Positions 1 to 10,895 of a DNA stretch of 64,000 nt are shown here, piece after piece. The notes beneath the pieces were generated by a model. That model searched no databases, had not been told where the DNA came from, and saw only the letters and a program-made list of their open reading frames with translations. Made by a program: the position numbers and the translations under genes. Each line of letters opens with the position of its first letter. Within the stretch, counting starts at the first letter, position 1. The stretch is from Theropithecus gelada (Eukaryota; Chordata; Mammalia; Primates; Cercopithecidae), in contig NC_037681.1 in assembly GCF_003255815.1 (NCBI RefSeq), positions 77,543,364-77,607,363 of the forward strand, written 5' to 3'.

Positions 1-856
1 ATAGGGAGAGAAGAAGTCAAATTGTCTGTTTGCAGATGACATGATTGTGTATTTAGAAAACCCCATCATCTCAGCCCAAAATCTCCTTAAGTTAAATAAG
101 CAACTTCAGCAAAGTCTCAGGATACAAAATCAATGTACAAAAATCACAAGCATTCCTATACACCAATAATAGATAAACAGAGCCAAATAATGACTGAACT
201 CTCATTCACAATTGCTACAAAGATAATAAAATACCTAGGAATACAACTTGCAAGGGATATGAATAACCTCCTCAAGGAGAGAACTACAAACCACTGCTCA
301 AGGAAATAAGAGGACACAAACAAATGGAAAAACATTCCATCCTCATGGATAGGAAGAATCAATATCGCAAGAATGGACATACTAACCAAAGTAATTCATA
401 AATTCAATGTTATCCCCATCAAGCTACCATTGACTTTCTTCACACAATTAGAAAAAACTACTTTAAATTTCATATGGAAACAAAAAACAGCCTGCATAGC
501 CAAGACAACATTAATCAAAAAGAACAAAACTGGAGGCATCATGCTACCTGACTTCAAACTATACTACAAGGCTACAGTAACCAAAACAGCATGGTACTGG
601 TACCAAAACAGATATATAGACCAATGGAACAGAACAGAGGCCTCAGAATAACACCACACATCTGCAACCATCTGATCTTTGACAAACCTGACAAAAACAA
701 GCAATGAGGAAAGGAATCTCATTTAATAAATGGTATTGGGAAAACTGGCTAGCCATATGCAGAAAACTGAAACTTTACCCCTTCCTAACACTTTATACAA
801 AAATTAACTCAAGATGGATTAAAGACTGAAATGTAATACCTAAAACCATAAAAATC

Positions 857-900
857 CTAGAAGAAATTCTATTTCTTCTAGAAATTGTATTAGAAGAAAT
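857..900. repeat. Foldback insertion in L1 ORF2
   Basis: Arms 857-867 and 871-881 are perfect 11-base inverted repeats around a 3-base loop. The same ten bases (tagaagaaat) recur at 891-900, so about 33 extra bases are bounded by a direct repeat. Typical L1 sequence has only one copy of this motif here. The pattern fits a polymerase that folded back on its own product and then returned. Confidence 0.75.
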
Positions 901-1341
901 GCCTAGAAAGGCAGTACCATTCAGGACACAGGCATGGGCAAAGACTTCATGATTAAAACACCGAAAGCAATGGCAACAAAAGCCAAGATTGACAAATGGC
1001 ATCTAATTAAACAAAAAAGCTTCTGCACAGCTAAAGAAACTATCATCAGAGTGAACAGGCAACCTACAGAATGGCAGAAAATTTTTGCAATCTATCCATC
1101 TGACAAAGGGCTAATATCCAGAATCTACAAAGAACATAAACAAATTTACAAGAAAAAAACCAAGCCCATCAAAAAGTGGGCAAAGGATATGAACAGACAC
1201 CTCTCAAAAGAAGGCATTTATGCAGCCAACAAACATGTAAAAAGCTTATCACCTCTGGTCTTTACCAAAATGTAAATAAAAACCACAATGAGATACCATC
1301 ACATGCCCATTAGAATGGTGAGCATTAAAATGTCAGGAAAT

Positions 1342-1651
1342 GGCTGGAAGTGGTGGCTCGTGCATGTAATTCCAGCACTTTGGGTGGTCAAGGCAGGCGG
1401 ATCACCTGAGATCAGGAGTTCGAGACCAGCCTTGCCAACATGGTGAAACCCCATCTCTACTAAAAATACAAAAATTAGCCAGGCATGGTGGCAGGTGCCT
1501 GTAATCCCAGCTACTAGGGAGGCTGAGGCAGAAGAATAACTTGAACTCGGGAGGTGGAGGTTGCAGTGAACTGAGACTGTGCCATTGCACTCCAGCCTGG
1601 GGCACAAGAGCAAGACTTCGTCTCCAAAAAAAAAAAAAAAAAAAAAAAAAA
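1342..1651 (+). mobile_element. Alu (AluS-type), inserted in L1 ORF2
   Basis: A full-length dimeric Alu: left arm, A-rich linker near 1463-1475, right arm and an A tail at 1626-1651. It sits in the L1 at the point where ORF2 would read through a conserved region near its C-terminus, and L1 sequence on both sides is continuous. Target-site repeats are blurred by the A-rich surroundings (caggaaa appears on both sides). Divergence from consensus suggests an S-family rather than a young Y element. Confidence 0.93.
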
Positions 1652-2346
1652 CAGGAAAAAAAAGAAAAAGGAAACAACATATGCTGGAGAGGATGTGGAG
1701 AAATAGGAACACTTTTACACTGTTGGTGGGAGTGTAAATTAGTTCAACCACCACTGTGGAAGACAGTATGGCGATTCCTCAAGGATCTAGAAGCAGAAAT
1801 ACCATTTGACTCAGCAATCACGTTACTGCATATATACCCAAAAGATGATAATTTATTCTACTGTAAAGACACATGAGCATGTATGTTTATTGCAGCACTG
1901 TTCACAATAGCAAAGACTTGGAACCAAACCAAATGCCATTAATGACAGACTGAATAAAGAAAATATGGCACATATATACCATGGAATACTATGCAGCCAT
2001 AAAAAGGATGAGTTCATGTCCTTTGCAGGAACATGGATGAAGCTGGATACCATCATTCTCAGCAAACTAACACAGGAACATTAAACCAAATACTGCATGT
2101 TCTCACTCATAAGTGGGAGATGAACAATGAGAACACATGGATACAGGGAAGGGAACATCACACACCAGGGCCTGTCAGGGGGTTGGGGGGTAGGGGAGGG
2201 ATAGCATTAGGAGAAATATGTAATGTAGATGACAGGTTGATGGGTGCAGCCAACCACCATGGCACGTGTATACATATGTAACAAACCTGCACGTTCTGCA
2301 TATGTATCTCAGAACTTAAAGTATAATAAAAAAGAAAAAGGAAAGG

Positions 2347-2697
2347 TATAATTGGCTCTCTGTCTTATAGGCTTTATAGGAGAATGGTGCCAGCATCTGC
2401 TTCTTGTGAGGCATCAGGAAGCTTTCAATCATGACAGAAGGTGACAGGGAGCCAGTATATCCCATGGCAAGAGCGGGAGTGAGAGACAGAAGGGCGAGAT
2501 CCCAGACTCTTTAAAACAACTAGATCTCAGGTGAACTAACAGAGCTAGATCTCATTTATCACTAAGAGGATGGTGCTAAACAATTTCTGAGGTATCCGTC
2601 CCCAGGGTCTAATCACCTCCCAGCAGGCCCCACCTCCAACACTGGGAATTACATTTCAACATGATACTTGAAGGGGACACACATCCAAACTATATCA
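2347..2697 (-). mobile_element. MaLR-type LTR (MST/MLT1 group), truncated
   Basis: Read on the minus strand, it starts at 2697 with the tgatat...ttgg...tgtccc opening typical of MaLR LTRs. It passes through the conserved block about Cys-rich-free promoter DNA and the catgattg...cttcctga segment. The 3' part (gagccaatta) is cut off at about 2347 by the A tail of the L1 to the left, so the L1 inserted into this LTR. The remaining LTR end would lie outside the window. The exact subfamily is uncertain. Confidence 0.8.
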
Positions 2698-2830
2698 GTC
2701 TCATAAATGAGGCTTCTTATTTATAGTATAAAGTTCATGCTTTAAAAAAATGTTCCAAAATAACTTTGTCTAAGTTCTGTTTAGAGCAGCTATTTTGTGA
2801 ACAGGTGTTTTGTGTTTGACCCACTACAGT

Positions 2831-2870
2831 GCATATATATATACACACACACACACGCGCACACACACGC
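2831..2870. repeat. (TA)n/(CA)n microsatellite
   Basis: A short TA run is followed by CA repeats with CG variants (cacacacgcgcacacac). No transcript is implied. Confidence 0.95.
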
Positions 2871-4330
2871 TTTTAGTTTGGCTTTACTTTGCTTTACATT
2901 TCCAAAATTGATTCTTATTTTACATAAAAATATTTTCATATGCATATTTGCCTATATGAGATTGCTTTTTCAATACAACTTGGCTTTCTTCAAATGCTTT
3001 CACCTATTTTAAAAATAATCACATTAGGAAACTGGCAAATATAGCATGGCTTAAATAACAGTGTAATTGAAAGAAAACATATTAAATTTTAAAATAAAGA
3101 TTAAAAGGTCAAGTATTATAGACCAGGTATAATCTTACAGCACCAAATTTTGGCGCTACTTACTATAAAACCTAGCATAACTTTATTCCTAAAATAACAC
3201 AGAAAAAAATTATATTTTTTGAAATCCTGAAATTTAAACAAAACCAGAAATAAGGAATAACACCAAATAAATATACCCTAAATTTGTCATAAAACCATAA
3301 AAATATTATTACTAACTCTTCACAGAATACTATAACTGAGGATTACACATGTTAGCAAAACTAATATTTAATAACAAAGATATCTTTGATGTACTAAAGA
3401 TAAATTTTGTAGTTTAGGTGACATTTTATGATACTGTAGATAAAATTTTGTAAATTAAAAAATCATGACATAAATTAGTATCAAATGTTTTAATATATGC
3501 TCATTTAAATTAACATTATCCATTTTGTATATTTAAAAAATCAGTACATATATTTTAAAGTTGGCCTAGAATCTGTTGCTGACTCCCTTGGTCTCAGATT
3601 AATTTGGAGAAGACTTTATAAATAACTTATGTTTCAAATTTCCCCATAATATGAGACACAGAGATGTCAGAAAATCTTAAGTAAATGGCAAAAAAAAAAA
3701 AAAAAAAGAGAAATTGAGCTAAAGTATGTATGTAGTTCACACTAGTTTATACTAGTTTTGATCTGAGTAGGATCTACTTTTCCTAAAGTAAATGATGTTT
3801 GAAATCACAGGAATTAATTTGGTATTTATAAAGGAGTAGATCTAGAAAGAAGATAAAAGTTAATAACAAAAGAGGGGTTTATGCAAGCAAACCATAGACA
3901 TAATTTATTGATGACCAACAAAGAAAATTTTAGAGCTGTCATGTCATGACATAAACAAAAATTATCTCCATGAAATAAGTTCTGTTTACCTGGATGGATA
4001 AAAATGCCAACAATAATTTTGCTGTATCCTTAAGGTTTATGTACTTCATCATATAAAATTTTGATTTATTTTAAAAATAAAAAGTAATTTAGTGAGTAAA
4101 AAAGACAAAAATATAAGAATTCAGGTTGATTATATAATGAACAGTAGATATGAAAGATAAATATTACATAAAAAAACAAAATAGATAAATTTAAAACTAG
4201 ATTGCAAGGAAGGATACAGCAATATGGATACTGATGAAAATGAAATCCATGATGTACATAAAGATGGAAATTACTGTTAGAAAGTGAGATAGAAGATTAG
4301 GAAGCCATGGGAAAGAATACTGAACAACAT
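2871..4330. other. AT-rich intergenic DNA, nothing assigned
   Basis: I see no exon-like ORF, RNA gene or recognisable repeat here apart from a run of A at about 3690-3708. Base composition is strongly AT-rich and all frames are closed quickly. Confidence 0.6.
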
Positions 4331-4334
4331 AAAT

Positions 4335-4735
4335 TTATAGTCTCAGCTCTGGAGGACAGAAATACGTAATCAAGATGTAAGCAGTGTAGGCTGCTTATGA
4401 GTGGGTAAAGGATAGTCAGTTTCATGTCTCTTTTCTAGCTTCTGGTAATTTGCTAGCAATCCTTGGTTTTCATTAGCTTCTAGATGCACCACTCCAATCT
4501 CTGCAATTTCCACATGGAGTTCTCCCTGTGTCTTCACACTGTCTTTATTTCATGTATGTCTGTATCTGTGTCCAAATTTCCCCTTTTTTTAAGGATACCA
4601 GTTATATTGACTTGGGCCCATTCTAATGACCTCACTTTAAGTTGATTACCTCTATAAAGACCCAGTTTTTGAACAAGATCACATACTAAGGCACTCGGGA
4701 TTAGATACAATTGAACCCATAATATTAAGCAGTAC
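4335..4735 (+). repeat. Old interspersed repeat, family name uncertain
   Basis: The stretch matches a common mammalian repeat that I know by sequence but cannot name with certainty. Typical words occur in order: ctggagg...cagaa, cttctgg...tttgct, gcaatccttgg, caatctctgc, ggacaccagt-like at 4594, ggccca...ctaatgacctca, and cattcaaccca-like at 4713. It is heavily diverged and contains no coding frame. Confidence 0.5.
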
Positions 4736-4739
4736 AAAA

Positions 4740-5690
4740 TCTGGTTCTTTGGGGAGTAAAGTAAAAGGGAAGATACAAATAGTTTAATAAACAAAACTAT
4801 ATAATAATTACTTTAAACATATAATAGAGATGTGATTATTAATATATGGGATAATCTCATGTATCATTAAAATTTATATATACAACTTATAAGGAAAAAT
4901 AAAACATAAGGAAAATAATTACAATATTTAGAAATATAAAACACATTTATTAGAACAAGTCTAACTCAAGATGATGTATACAATCTAGCAGAGTCATAAT
5001 CATTACATAATAATAAAAAAGACATCATATTTTTTCCCTAACAAAAGACAATAGATTCAGACAGTGACAGGATTAGTTCCTTCACAGTAGTTTTTCGATT
5101 ATTTTTATATCTCCATAGCAACTATATTTGCAGTACATTCCTGTCATTGCTACCTCTTAAAGTATTCAGTAATTCTCAACTAAGTATGAGACATACGTAG
5201 TATTAAATAATGGGCAAGGAACTTCTGACAAAGTTCCCCAAAACACATATATACACTCATTGAATATTTCAATTGTAAATAATCAGCCTACTTACATTGC
5301 CAAAATAAAATGAGAAAAAGCTTCAATTCTTAAGACTGTTCCATAGTATTAACGGTGAAAACCGAGAAAGTGTATTACAACAGATACAACACAAGTTTAT
5401 GTGTGTATGATCAATTTCTCAAAGGCAGATGCAGAAATCCTAAGTAAAATGTTACCTGAATTCTGCTTTATATTAAGAAATAAAAATGGTGCAATAGTAG
5501 TAGTTGCATTCATATCAAATGGGTTTTAAGATAAAAAAGTAATTGCACCTGCATCACATAGCCTTAAGATAAAAAACATAAAATAAAAATTTATCATCTA
5601 TTTAGATGTTTAAATGACACATAAAATTCAACATCTGTTGTGAGTAAAATACACTTTTTAAATGATAAATCTCATTTATGTAGAGTAGTA
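4740..5690. other. AT-rich DNA, nothing assigned
   Basis: No coding, RNA or clear repeat signal was found. The sequence is AT-rich with many short A and T runs. Confidence 0.55.
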
Positions 5691-5779
5691 ACAACCATAC
5701 TATTAAACAAGACATGTTGGAGACCTTCATATTAATGTCAGAAACAAAGTAACCACAGCACTAGGAAAGGGAAGAGGAA

Positions 5780-6060
5780 GCTAGTTACCTTTATAACCAA
5801 ACTCATTACATGATCATCTACCTAGAAAAACCTACAAGATCAACTGAAAAACTAAGATGAATACCAAGACAGCCTATTAAGTTAGCTGGATGCAAAATAA
5901 ACATACAATAATAAGACTTTTCTGCATGTCACTAATGGCCAATTAGAATTCAAATATCAATTAAAGGATTTCAATAGATTTAATTTAAAATTGGAATAAA
6001 CTATGAAAGAAAACTTTAGTTAATAAGACTATTTTTCAACGATGAATTTTTGTTTCAAAC
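5780..6060 (+). mobile_element. Old LINE-1 ORF2 fragment (L1M-like)
   Basis: Bases 5800-5960 align by eye with the ORF2 stretch that follows the FADD motif: a run of catctacctagaaaa, then tgcaaaataaacatac, then acttttctgcatgtcac for the usual 'atttctatacaccaa'. Divergence is high and all frames are broken. The boundaries are approximate. Confidence 0.5.
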
Positions 6061-6658
6061 AGCATTTTGATCACTGTCTATTTGACATATATAAATAGTT
6101 TCAGAAGCTTGGAATCATAAAATATGTTTCTGTAGTATAATACTGGGTACATTTTGAAAAAATGAAACTTATTTTGAAATTTAAAATATTCTAGAGTAAT
6201 TATAATATTTTTTCTTATGGAAATATAACTAAAAATAAATAAATAAAAGCAAGCACAGTGCCAAGATGGATTGGTCAAAAAGCAAGTAAATTTAAAATTA
6301 AGATCCCATTAGATGCACAATAGAATCAGGAAATATGGCAGAATCCCAACTTCCAGATAGATTGTTTTGTAGTAATTTAATAAAACACCCAAAAATAGCA
6401 GAAAAGAGTAGCTGATATTTGTATATGTGGGTATGAAACAGGAATTATCCAAAGATGGCTTTCCCTTGTGTTATCTCTGAGTTTGCTTATAGTAAAAGAT
6501 AACATTAGCGAGACTTCACCTTCCCACAACAAAAGCACTTACTTATCCAGAATGATCGTATAAGCTTGAAAGAATCCTGGTATCCCCAGAGCAGTTCCTG
6601 GAATACAGAAATTGATATTTAAACCTTCACAAGAACTCCAGGGAAGAAACCATCCATG

Positions 6659-6660
<2 letters not shown>

Positions 6661-6694
<34 letters not shown>
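6661..6694 (-). repeat. T34 homopolymer (possible retrocopy tail)
   Basis: A pure run of 34 T. On the minus strand an AATAAA-like hexamer lies about 10 bases before the run (within 6700-6712), as at the end of a polyadenylated transcript. I could not find matching target-site repeats or a recognisable parent gene in 6695-7080, so a processed retrocopy remains only a possibility. Confidence 0.55.
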
Positions 6695-6695
<1 letters not shown>

Positions 6696-7176
6696 GCTTT
6701 TTATTATTTCATAGTAGTTAGTTCGAGTGCTAGTTAAGGGAAAGGTATAAATCTCAAAGTAGGAAAATTTGAGAGACATACTTTTGAATATATGTATGAT
6801 ATCCAAAGTAGACATGTTTCTCAGCAGGTATTAACAGAACTCAAAACTCCTTTCTCTGTGGTAGAGTAATGAACTTAGTAGTGAAAACTACAATTATGTC
6901 AGTAAGAAACATACTTTAATAAATTGGAAAAATGTGTATCATTTATTCTTCCACTTATTTTTTCCCTAAAATTATTTCACAAAATTTGGAAAGAAGCATC
7001 TTTAAATTAGGTTAATTATTCCCAGGTGAAAAGTAAAAAGAAAACCTTCCTACAATGTAGATTTTTAAAACATTTCAATATTTTTTGAGGCTGACAACTG
7101 TGGATTGAAAGTCTGGGATAGTCAGCAAGCAGGGACTTAGCCCACTATCTATTGTGATGAGGAGTGGTAAGAGATG
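6695..7176. other. Unassigned DNA left of the fossil L1
   Basis: AT-rich sequence without an identified gene. The adjacent segment 7177-7280 matters because an inverted copy of it lies inside the L1 at 10793-10895. Confidence 0.5.
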
Positions 7177-7280
7177 GGCAGTGGGGGCGGAAGGTTGAAG
7201 CCGAGGAGATAGATTCAGAATAAGATGAGTAGAAAATGACATTTTGACTAATCCTCCTGGAGAGGTGGATTATAAAAGTC
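7177..7280. repeat. Presumed source of the inverted insertion at 10793-10895
   Basis: The reverse complement of this 104-base stretch matches 10793-10895 at roughly 85% by eye, including long shared words such as gtcattttctactcatctta. This copy lies in non-L1 flanking DNA, whereas the other interrupts L1 ORF2, so this one is the more likely original. Confidence 0.75.
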
Positions 7281-7517
7281 AATTTCCATGACTATTTTTT
7301 TCTTTTCTAAGAAATACTGGACATTTTTCCAAGACATAGCAAGATAAATTCTAAAGATACAAACTTTTTTGAAATGGAATTAATTTATTATGTATTTAAT
7401 TTGGCTTTAGGTCTTAATTGGATAATATGGAATAATCCATTAAAAATATTCTTAACTATTTTAAGTCTTCCTTACTAAGATAAAAGAAGATGTTAATAGA
7501 TTATATAAAAAATTTTC

Positions 7518-9080
7518 AGACTCTCAAGATGGGTGAGTAGATGCAGCCAGGAGGAAAGCCTGTCACCAAGGGATCGGGACATCAGGAAGACTGTGCACTC
7601 TGTGCAGATCTTTGGAGGGAGGGCATTGAGAGAGGATGGAGGGAAGACGCAGATGCTGGGCTGAACGGGGAGGAAGCTGGGAATCCTGAACAGGGCTATT
7701 GTGCACCAGGACTCATTCTGGGCTTGGAACCACTCCTGAGGAATGGGTGAGCTGAGTACACAAGAAATGAACTGCTCTTCACTGGAAACTCTGGAATCCT
7801 GGCAGCAGAACACTTGAGCTGGCAGTGAGAGCTGCTTAGAAAGGTAATAGGGACAGAATTCCAGCTGTTGTGGAGCCCAGAGGGTTTGGTGTAAGAGTGT
7901 CTATAGTGGAGCACAGCCAGGAATGCCCATCCCTAAAGGCTTGCCTTGCTCCCCTCGGAGACTTTAGCTTCAAGGGGATTGTCAGACGTGAACAGAACAC
8001 GGTGGTCTTGTCTGTGAGACGGAGCTGGTCCAACCTGAACAACCACTCATCTGCTGGACTCTCTGAAGGCCCAAGCCTGGCCATGCCTGCTTGCAGTGCA
8101 GCCTTGGATACTCAGCTGGGGTGCCTCCATAGGGACCACACCATAGCTTCCGCAATGGCAGATGGCACATGTCAGAGAGCTACAGCAGGGTAGCCCCAGC
8201 GACATGTTCCAGCTTACCCATGCCCTCCCCCAAATGCAGCTTCTCCCCTGCCACTTTCCTGGCACAGAGTTGCCCATGGTCACTCCTTATTTTGTCTGTG
8301 CATGGGTAGACCTCACCTAGCCTTCCCTGACAGCCAGCATGTATGCATACACCCCATCATGCCACTGCTGCCTGCATGAGTGTACCCCACCTCCAATGCT
8401 GCACCACCATCGCCAACATGAAGGCATGACAAGGAGACTAGTGGCCCCACCCAACCCAGTACCACCATTGCCGCTAGTGCATTGGTGCTCGTGGACATTA
8501 TCAACCCTGCACCTGCCAGAGTCTCACCCCGACACTGACACTACTGCTGGCATGAAACTACCCACAAAGGCGAGCATCCTTGCCCCCCTGGCCCTGCATG
8601 TGTTACCTATATAAACAGATGTAGAGAGGGCATCAGCCAGCACTCTGTCTGCCAGACTTGCCCCTATGCCACCACCGCTACTGGTGCAAACACATGCGCG
8701 GATGATGGCAGGCCCTCTTCCACTCACCTCATGCCATACTGCTACTGCTGCGCACACTTGCATAGGAGCCAGCACCCCTGCACCTGCTGGCACTCCAACA
8801 CAGCTGACAACAGTGTACTCCACAACACTGCCACTGCTGTTGGCAAGTGCAAATCAGCTAGGACCCTGATGCCACTGCCTGCTGAAGTGCTCTGGCTGGT
8901 ACCATCCATTGGAATTTGGTGACCAGTGGTCTAGATACAACTGGGCCCTTCCAGTGCAGGAGATTTCCTAACTTTGAGGGGCCAGATAACGAAGTTGGAG
9001 GCCTGATACCAGCCCCGGATAGTAAAAGCATGCAGCCCAGGAGTCCTGAGCTGAGCTTTGACCCCCTAAAATCTTCCAGA
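7518..9080 (+). promoter_or_regulatory. Fossil L1 5' UTR / internal promoter region
   Basis: This is the only long GC-rich stretch in the first 15 kb. It opens with the L1-type start (caagatggg...cagccaggagg) and continues through a region full of imperfect ccactgctg and gcatgagtg words at about 8340-8850. L1 5' UTRs carry an internal RNA polymerase II promoter, and primate ones may also carry an antisense promoter. Whether any activity remains cannot be told from sequence. Several open frames of 60-110 codons here are by-products of GC content, not genes. Confidence 0.75.
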
Positions 9081-10055
9081 AATGAAGCCAGTCGACTGAA
9101 GCCACCTTATACTACAATCACCCAAGGAGATCAAACAATAAAATTTTTTTTAAAAATCAAAGAGACAGCAACTTCAAAGATTATAGGAACACCAGGCCCA
9201 CCGATGAGAAAGAACCAGTACAAGAATACTGGAAACTCTAAAAGCCAGAGTGTCTTCTTACCTCTGAATGACCACACTAGCGCCCCAGCAATGGTTCTTA
9301 AGCAGACTAAAATGTTTGAAATAGCACACATGGAATCAAAATATGGTTATGATATGAGTAAAGTTCACTGACAGGAGAAAGTCAAAAGCTAATTCAAGGA
9401 ATCTAAGGATTACAATAAAAGGATACAGGAGCTGATAGACAAAATGGCTATTATGAGAAACAAAGTGATCTGACACAGCTGGAAAATACACTATAAGAAT
9501 TTGATGATGCAGTCACAAGTATTAACAGAATCAATCAGCAAGCTGAGAAAGTAGTCTCAGAGCTCAGAGACCAGTTCTCTGAAATAATTAAGTTAGGCAA
9601 AAATAAAAACTAGAAAGAATAAACAAAATATCTGAGAAACACGGGATTACGTAAAGAGACCTAATCTATGACTGACTGGCGTTCCTGAAAGAGGGAGATA
9701 ACCAAGCAATGCGGAACACATATTTCAGGATATTGTCCATAAAAATTTCCCCAACCTCACTAGAGAGGTCAGCATTCGAATTCAGGAAAAGCGGTGACCC
9801 TCTGCAAAATGCTACACCTGAAGACCATCCCCAAGGCACATAGTCATCAGAGTCTCCAAGGTTGAAATGGAAGAAAAAATGTTAAAGGTAGCTAGAGAGA
9901 AGGGGAAGGTCACCTACAAAGGGAACCCCATCAGGCTAACAGCAGACTTGTCAGCAGAAAAACTACGAGCCAGAAGAGATTGGGAGTGTACATTCAGCAT
10001 TCTTAAAGCTAAGAATTTTCCACCAAAAAAAAGTTATAGCTGGCCAAACTAGATT
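9080..10055 (+). pseudogene. L1 ORF1 pseudogene
   Basis: ORF1 encodes the L1 RNA-binding chaperone (coiled coil, RRM and C-terminal domain). An open stretch at 8916-9371 covers the N-terminal part. The coiled-coil region follows at about 9400-9650, and then the conserved C-terminal part (9750-10050) with recognisable words: PNLTREVSIRIQ-like near 9752 and the run ending in a SWPN-like motif at 10040. Stop codons and frameshifts at several points break the frame. Confidence 0.8.
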
Positions 10056-10379
10056 CATAAGTAGAAATAAGACTCTTTTCAGAAAAGCGGTGTAGGAGGA
10101 ATAAAATACTACCAGACCTGCTTTACAAAAGTCCTGAAGGGACTGCTAAATATGGGAACAGAAACCGTCGCAAACTGCTACCAAACCACATGTAATTACC
10201 TGGACCAGTGACTCTATAATGCAACCACACAAACAAGTCTGCATAAAAACAAGGTAACAACATGATGACAGGATTAAATCAGCACATATGAATGCTAACC
10301 TTGAATGTAGATGGACTAAATGCACCAATGAAAAGGCACAGGATGGCAAGTTGAATAGAAATGCAAAACTCAATTCCTA

Positions 10380-10499
10380 TTCCAAGATGGCTGACTAGAC
10401 ACAGCCAGGAAGAACATCTCCTACTGTGGAACCAGGATGTTGGGAAGACTGGCACATTCCTAGCAGATCTTCAGAGGGAAGACACTGAGAGCTCTCAAC
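10380..10499 (+). repeat. Misplaced L1 5' UTR segment inside ORF2
   Basis: The sequence beginning tccaagatggctgactagac is an L1 5' end, homologous to but clearly different from 7525-7640 of the same element. It lies between ORF2 codons near position 40 (left) and ORF2 near codon 300 (right), replacing about 0.8 kb. Abrupt joins are at about 10379/10380 and 10499/10500 (then aaagaagaaaagagag, normal ORF2). Confidence 0.75.
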
Positions 10500-10628
10500 A
10501 AAGAAGAAAAGAGAGAAGATCTAGATAAACACAATTAAAAATGACAAAGGGAATGTTTCCACCGATCCCACAGAAATACAAATAACCATCAAAGTCTACT
10601 ATGACCACTGTTATATACACAAATTAGA

Positions 10629-10662
10629 AAATCTAGAAGAAATGGATATTTCTTCTAGATTT
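10629..10662. repeat. Perfect 15-base foldback in L1 ORF2
   Basis: Arms aaatctagaagaaat (10629-10643) and atttcttctagattt (10648-10662) are exact reverse complements around the loop ggat. Ordinary L1 sequence has only the left arm followed by aaattcctgg. The right arm therefore looks templated from the left one. Confidence 0.85.
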
Positions 10663-10759
10663 ATATACCCTCCCAAGAATGAACCAGAAAGAAATTGAAT
10701 TCCTGGACAGACCAACAATAAGCTTTGAAATGGAATCAGTAATAAATAGCCTACATACC

Positions 10760-10781
10760 AAAAAAAAAAAAAAAAAAAAAA
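10760..10781 (+). repeat. A22 tract inside L1 ORF2
   Basis: A short A run in ORF2 just before the cccaggacc word has grown to 22 A. The equivalent site in the L1 at 48896-48925 has grown to 30 A. Confidence 0.9.
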
Positions 10782-10792
10782 GCCCAGGACCA

Positions 10793-10895
10793 GACTTTTA
10801 CTATCCACCTCTCCATGAAGATTAGTCAAGATGTCATTTTCTACTCATCTTATTCTAAAGCTTTCTCACAACCTCAACCTTCTGCCTCCACTGCC
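10793..10895 (-). repeat. Inverted templated insertion in L1 ORF2
   Basis: L1 reads normally up to cccaggaccaga and resumes at atgtacagagaagagctg, but the 103 bases between are not L1. They match the reverse complement of 7177-7280 at about 85%. About 25 bases of L1 are missing at the site. There is no A tail and no target-site duplication. Confidence 0.8.

Larger units (their letters stand above)
1..2346 (+). mobile_element. LINE-1 (L1PA-type), 3' half of ORF2 plus 3' UTR
   Basis: The element enters from the left window edge inside the reverse-transcriptase region of ORF2: bases 30-60 encode the FADD active-site neighbourhood. It then runs through the rest of ORF2 and the 3' UTR to an A-rich tail ending near 2346. 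Frames are broken by frameshifts and stops; the longest readable pieces are 373-651 and 934-1275. An Alu at 1342-1651 interrupts the C-terminal part of ORF2, and L1 sequence resumes after it. The 3' UTR has a G-rich tract at about 2176-2200, which fits the polypurine/G-quadruplex tract of L1PA 3' UTRs. The last 100 bases resemble L1PA elements of middle age; the exact subfamily is uncertain. A foldback insertion lies at 857-900. Confidence 0.95.

Noticed and set aside
2176..2201. G-rich tract as a host regulatory quadruplex
   Set aside because: It is the ordinary G-rich tract of an L1PA 3' UTR, seen also at 26942-26963 and 51381-51406.
8339..8922. Cluster of overlapping open frames of 60-110 codons on both strands
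   Set aside because: They lie in the GC-rich fossil L1 5' UTR, have no domain, and exist on both strands because stop codons are rare there.
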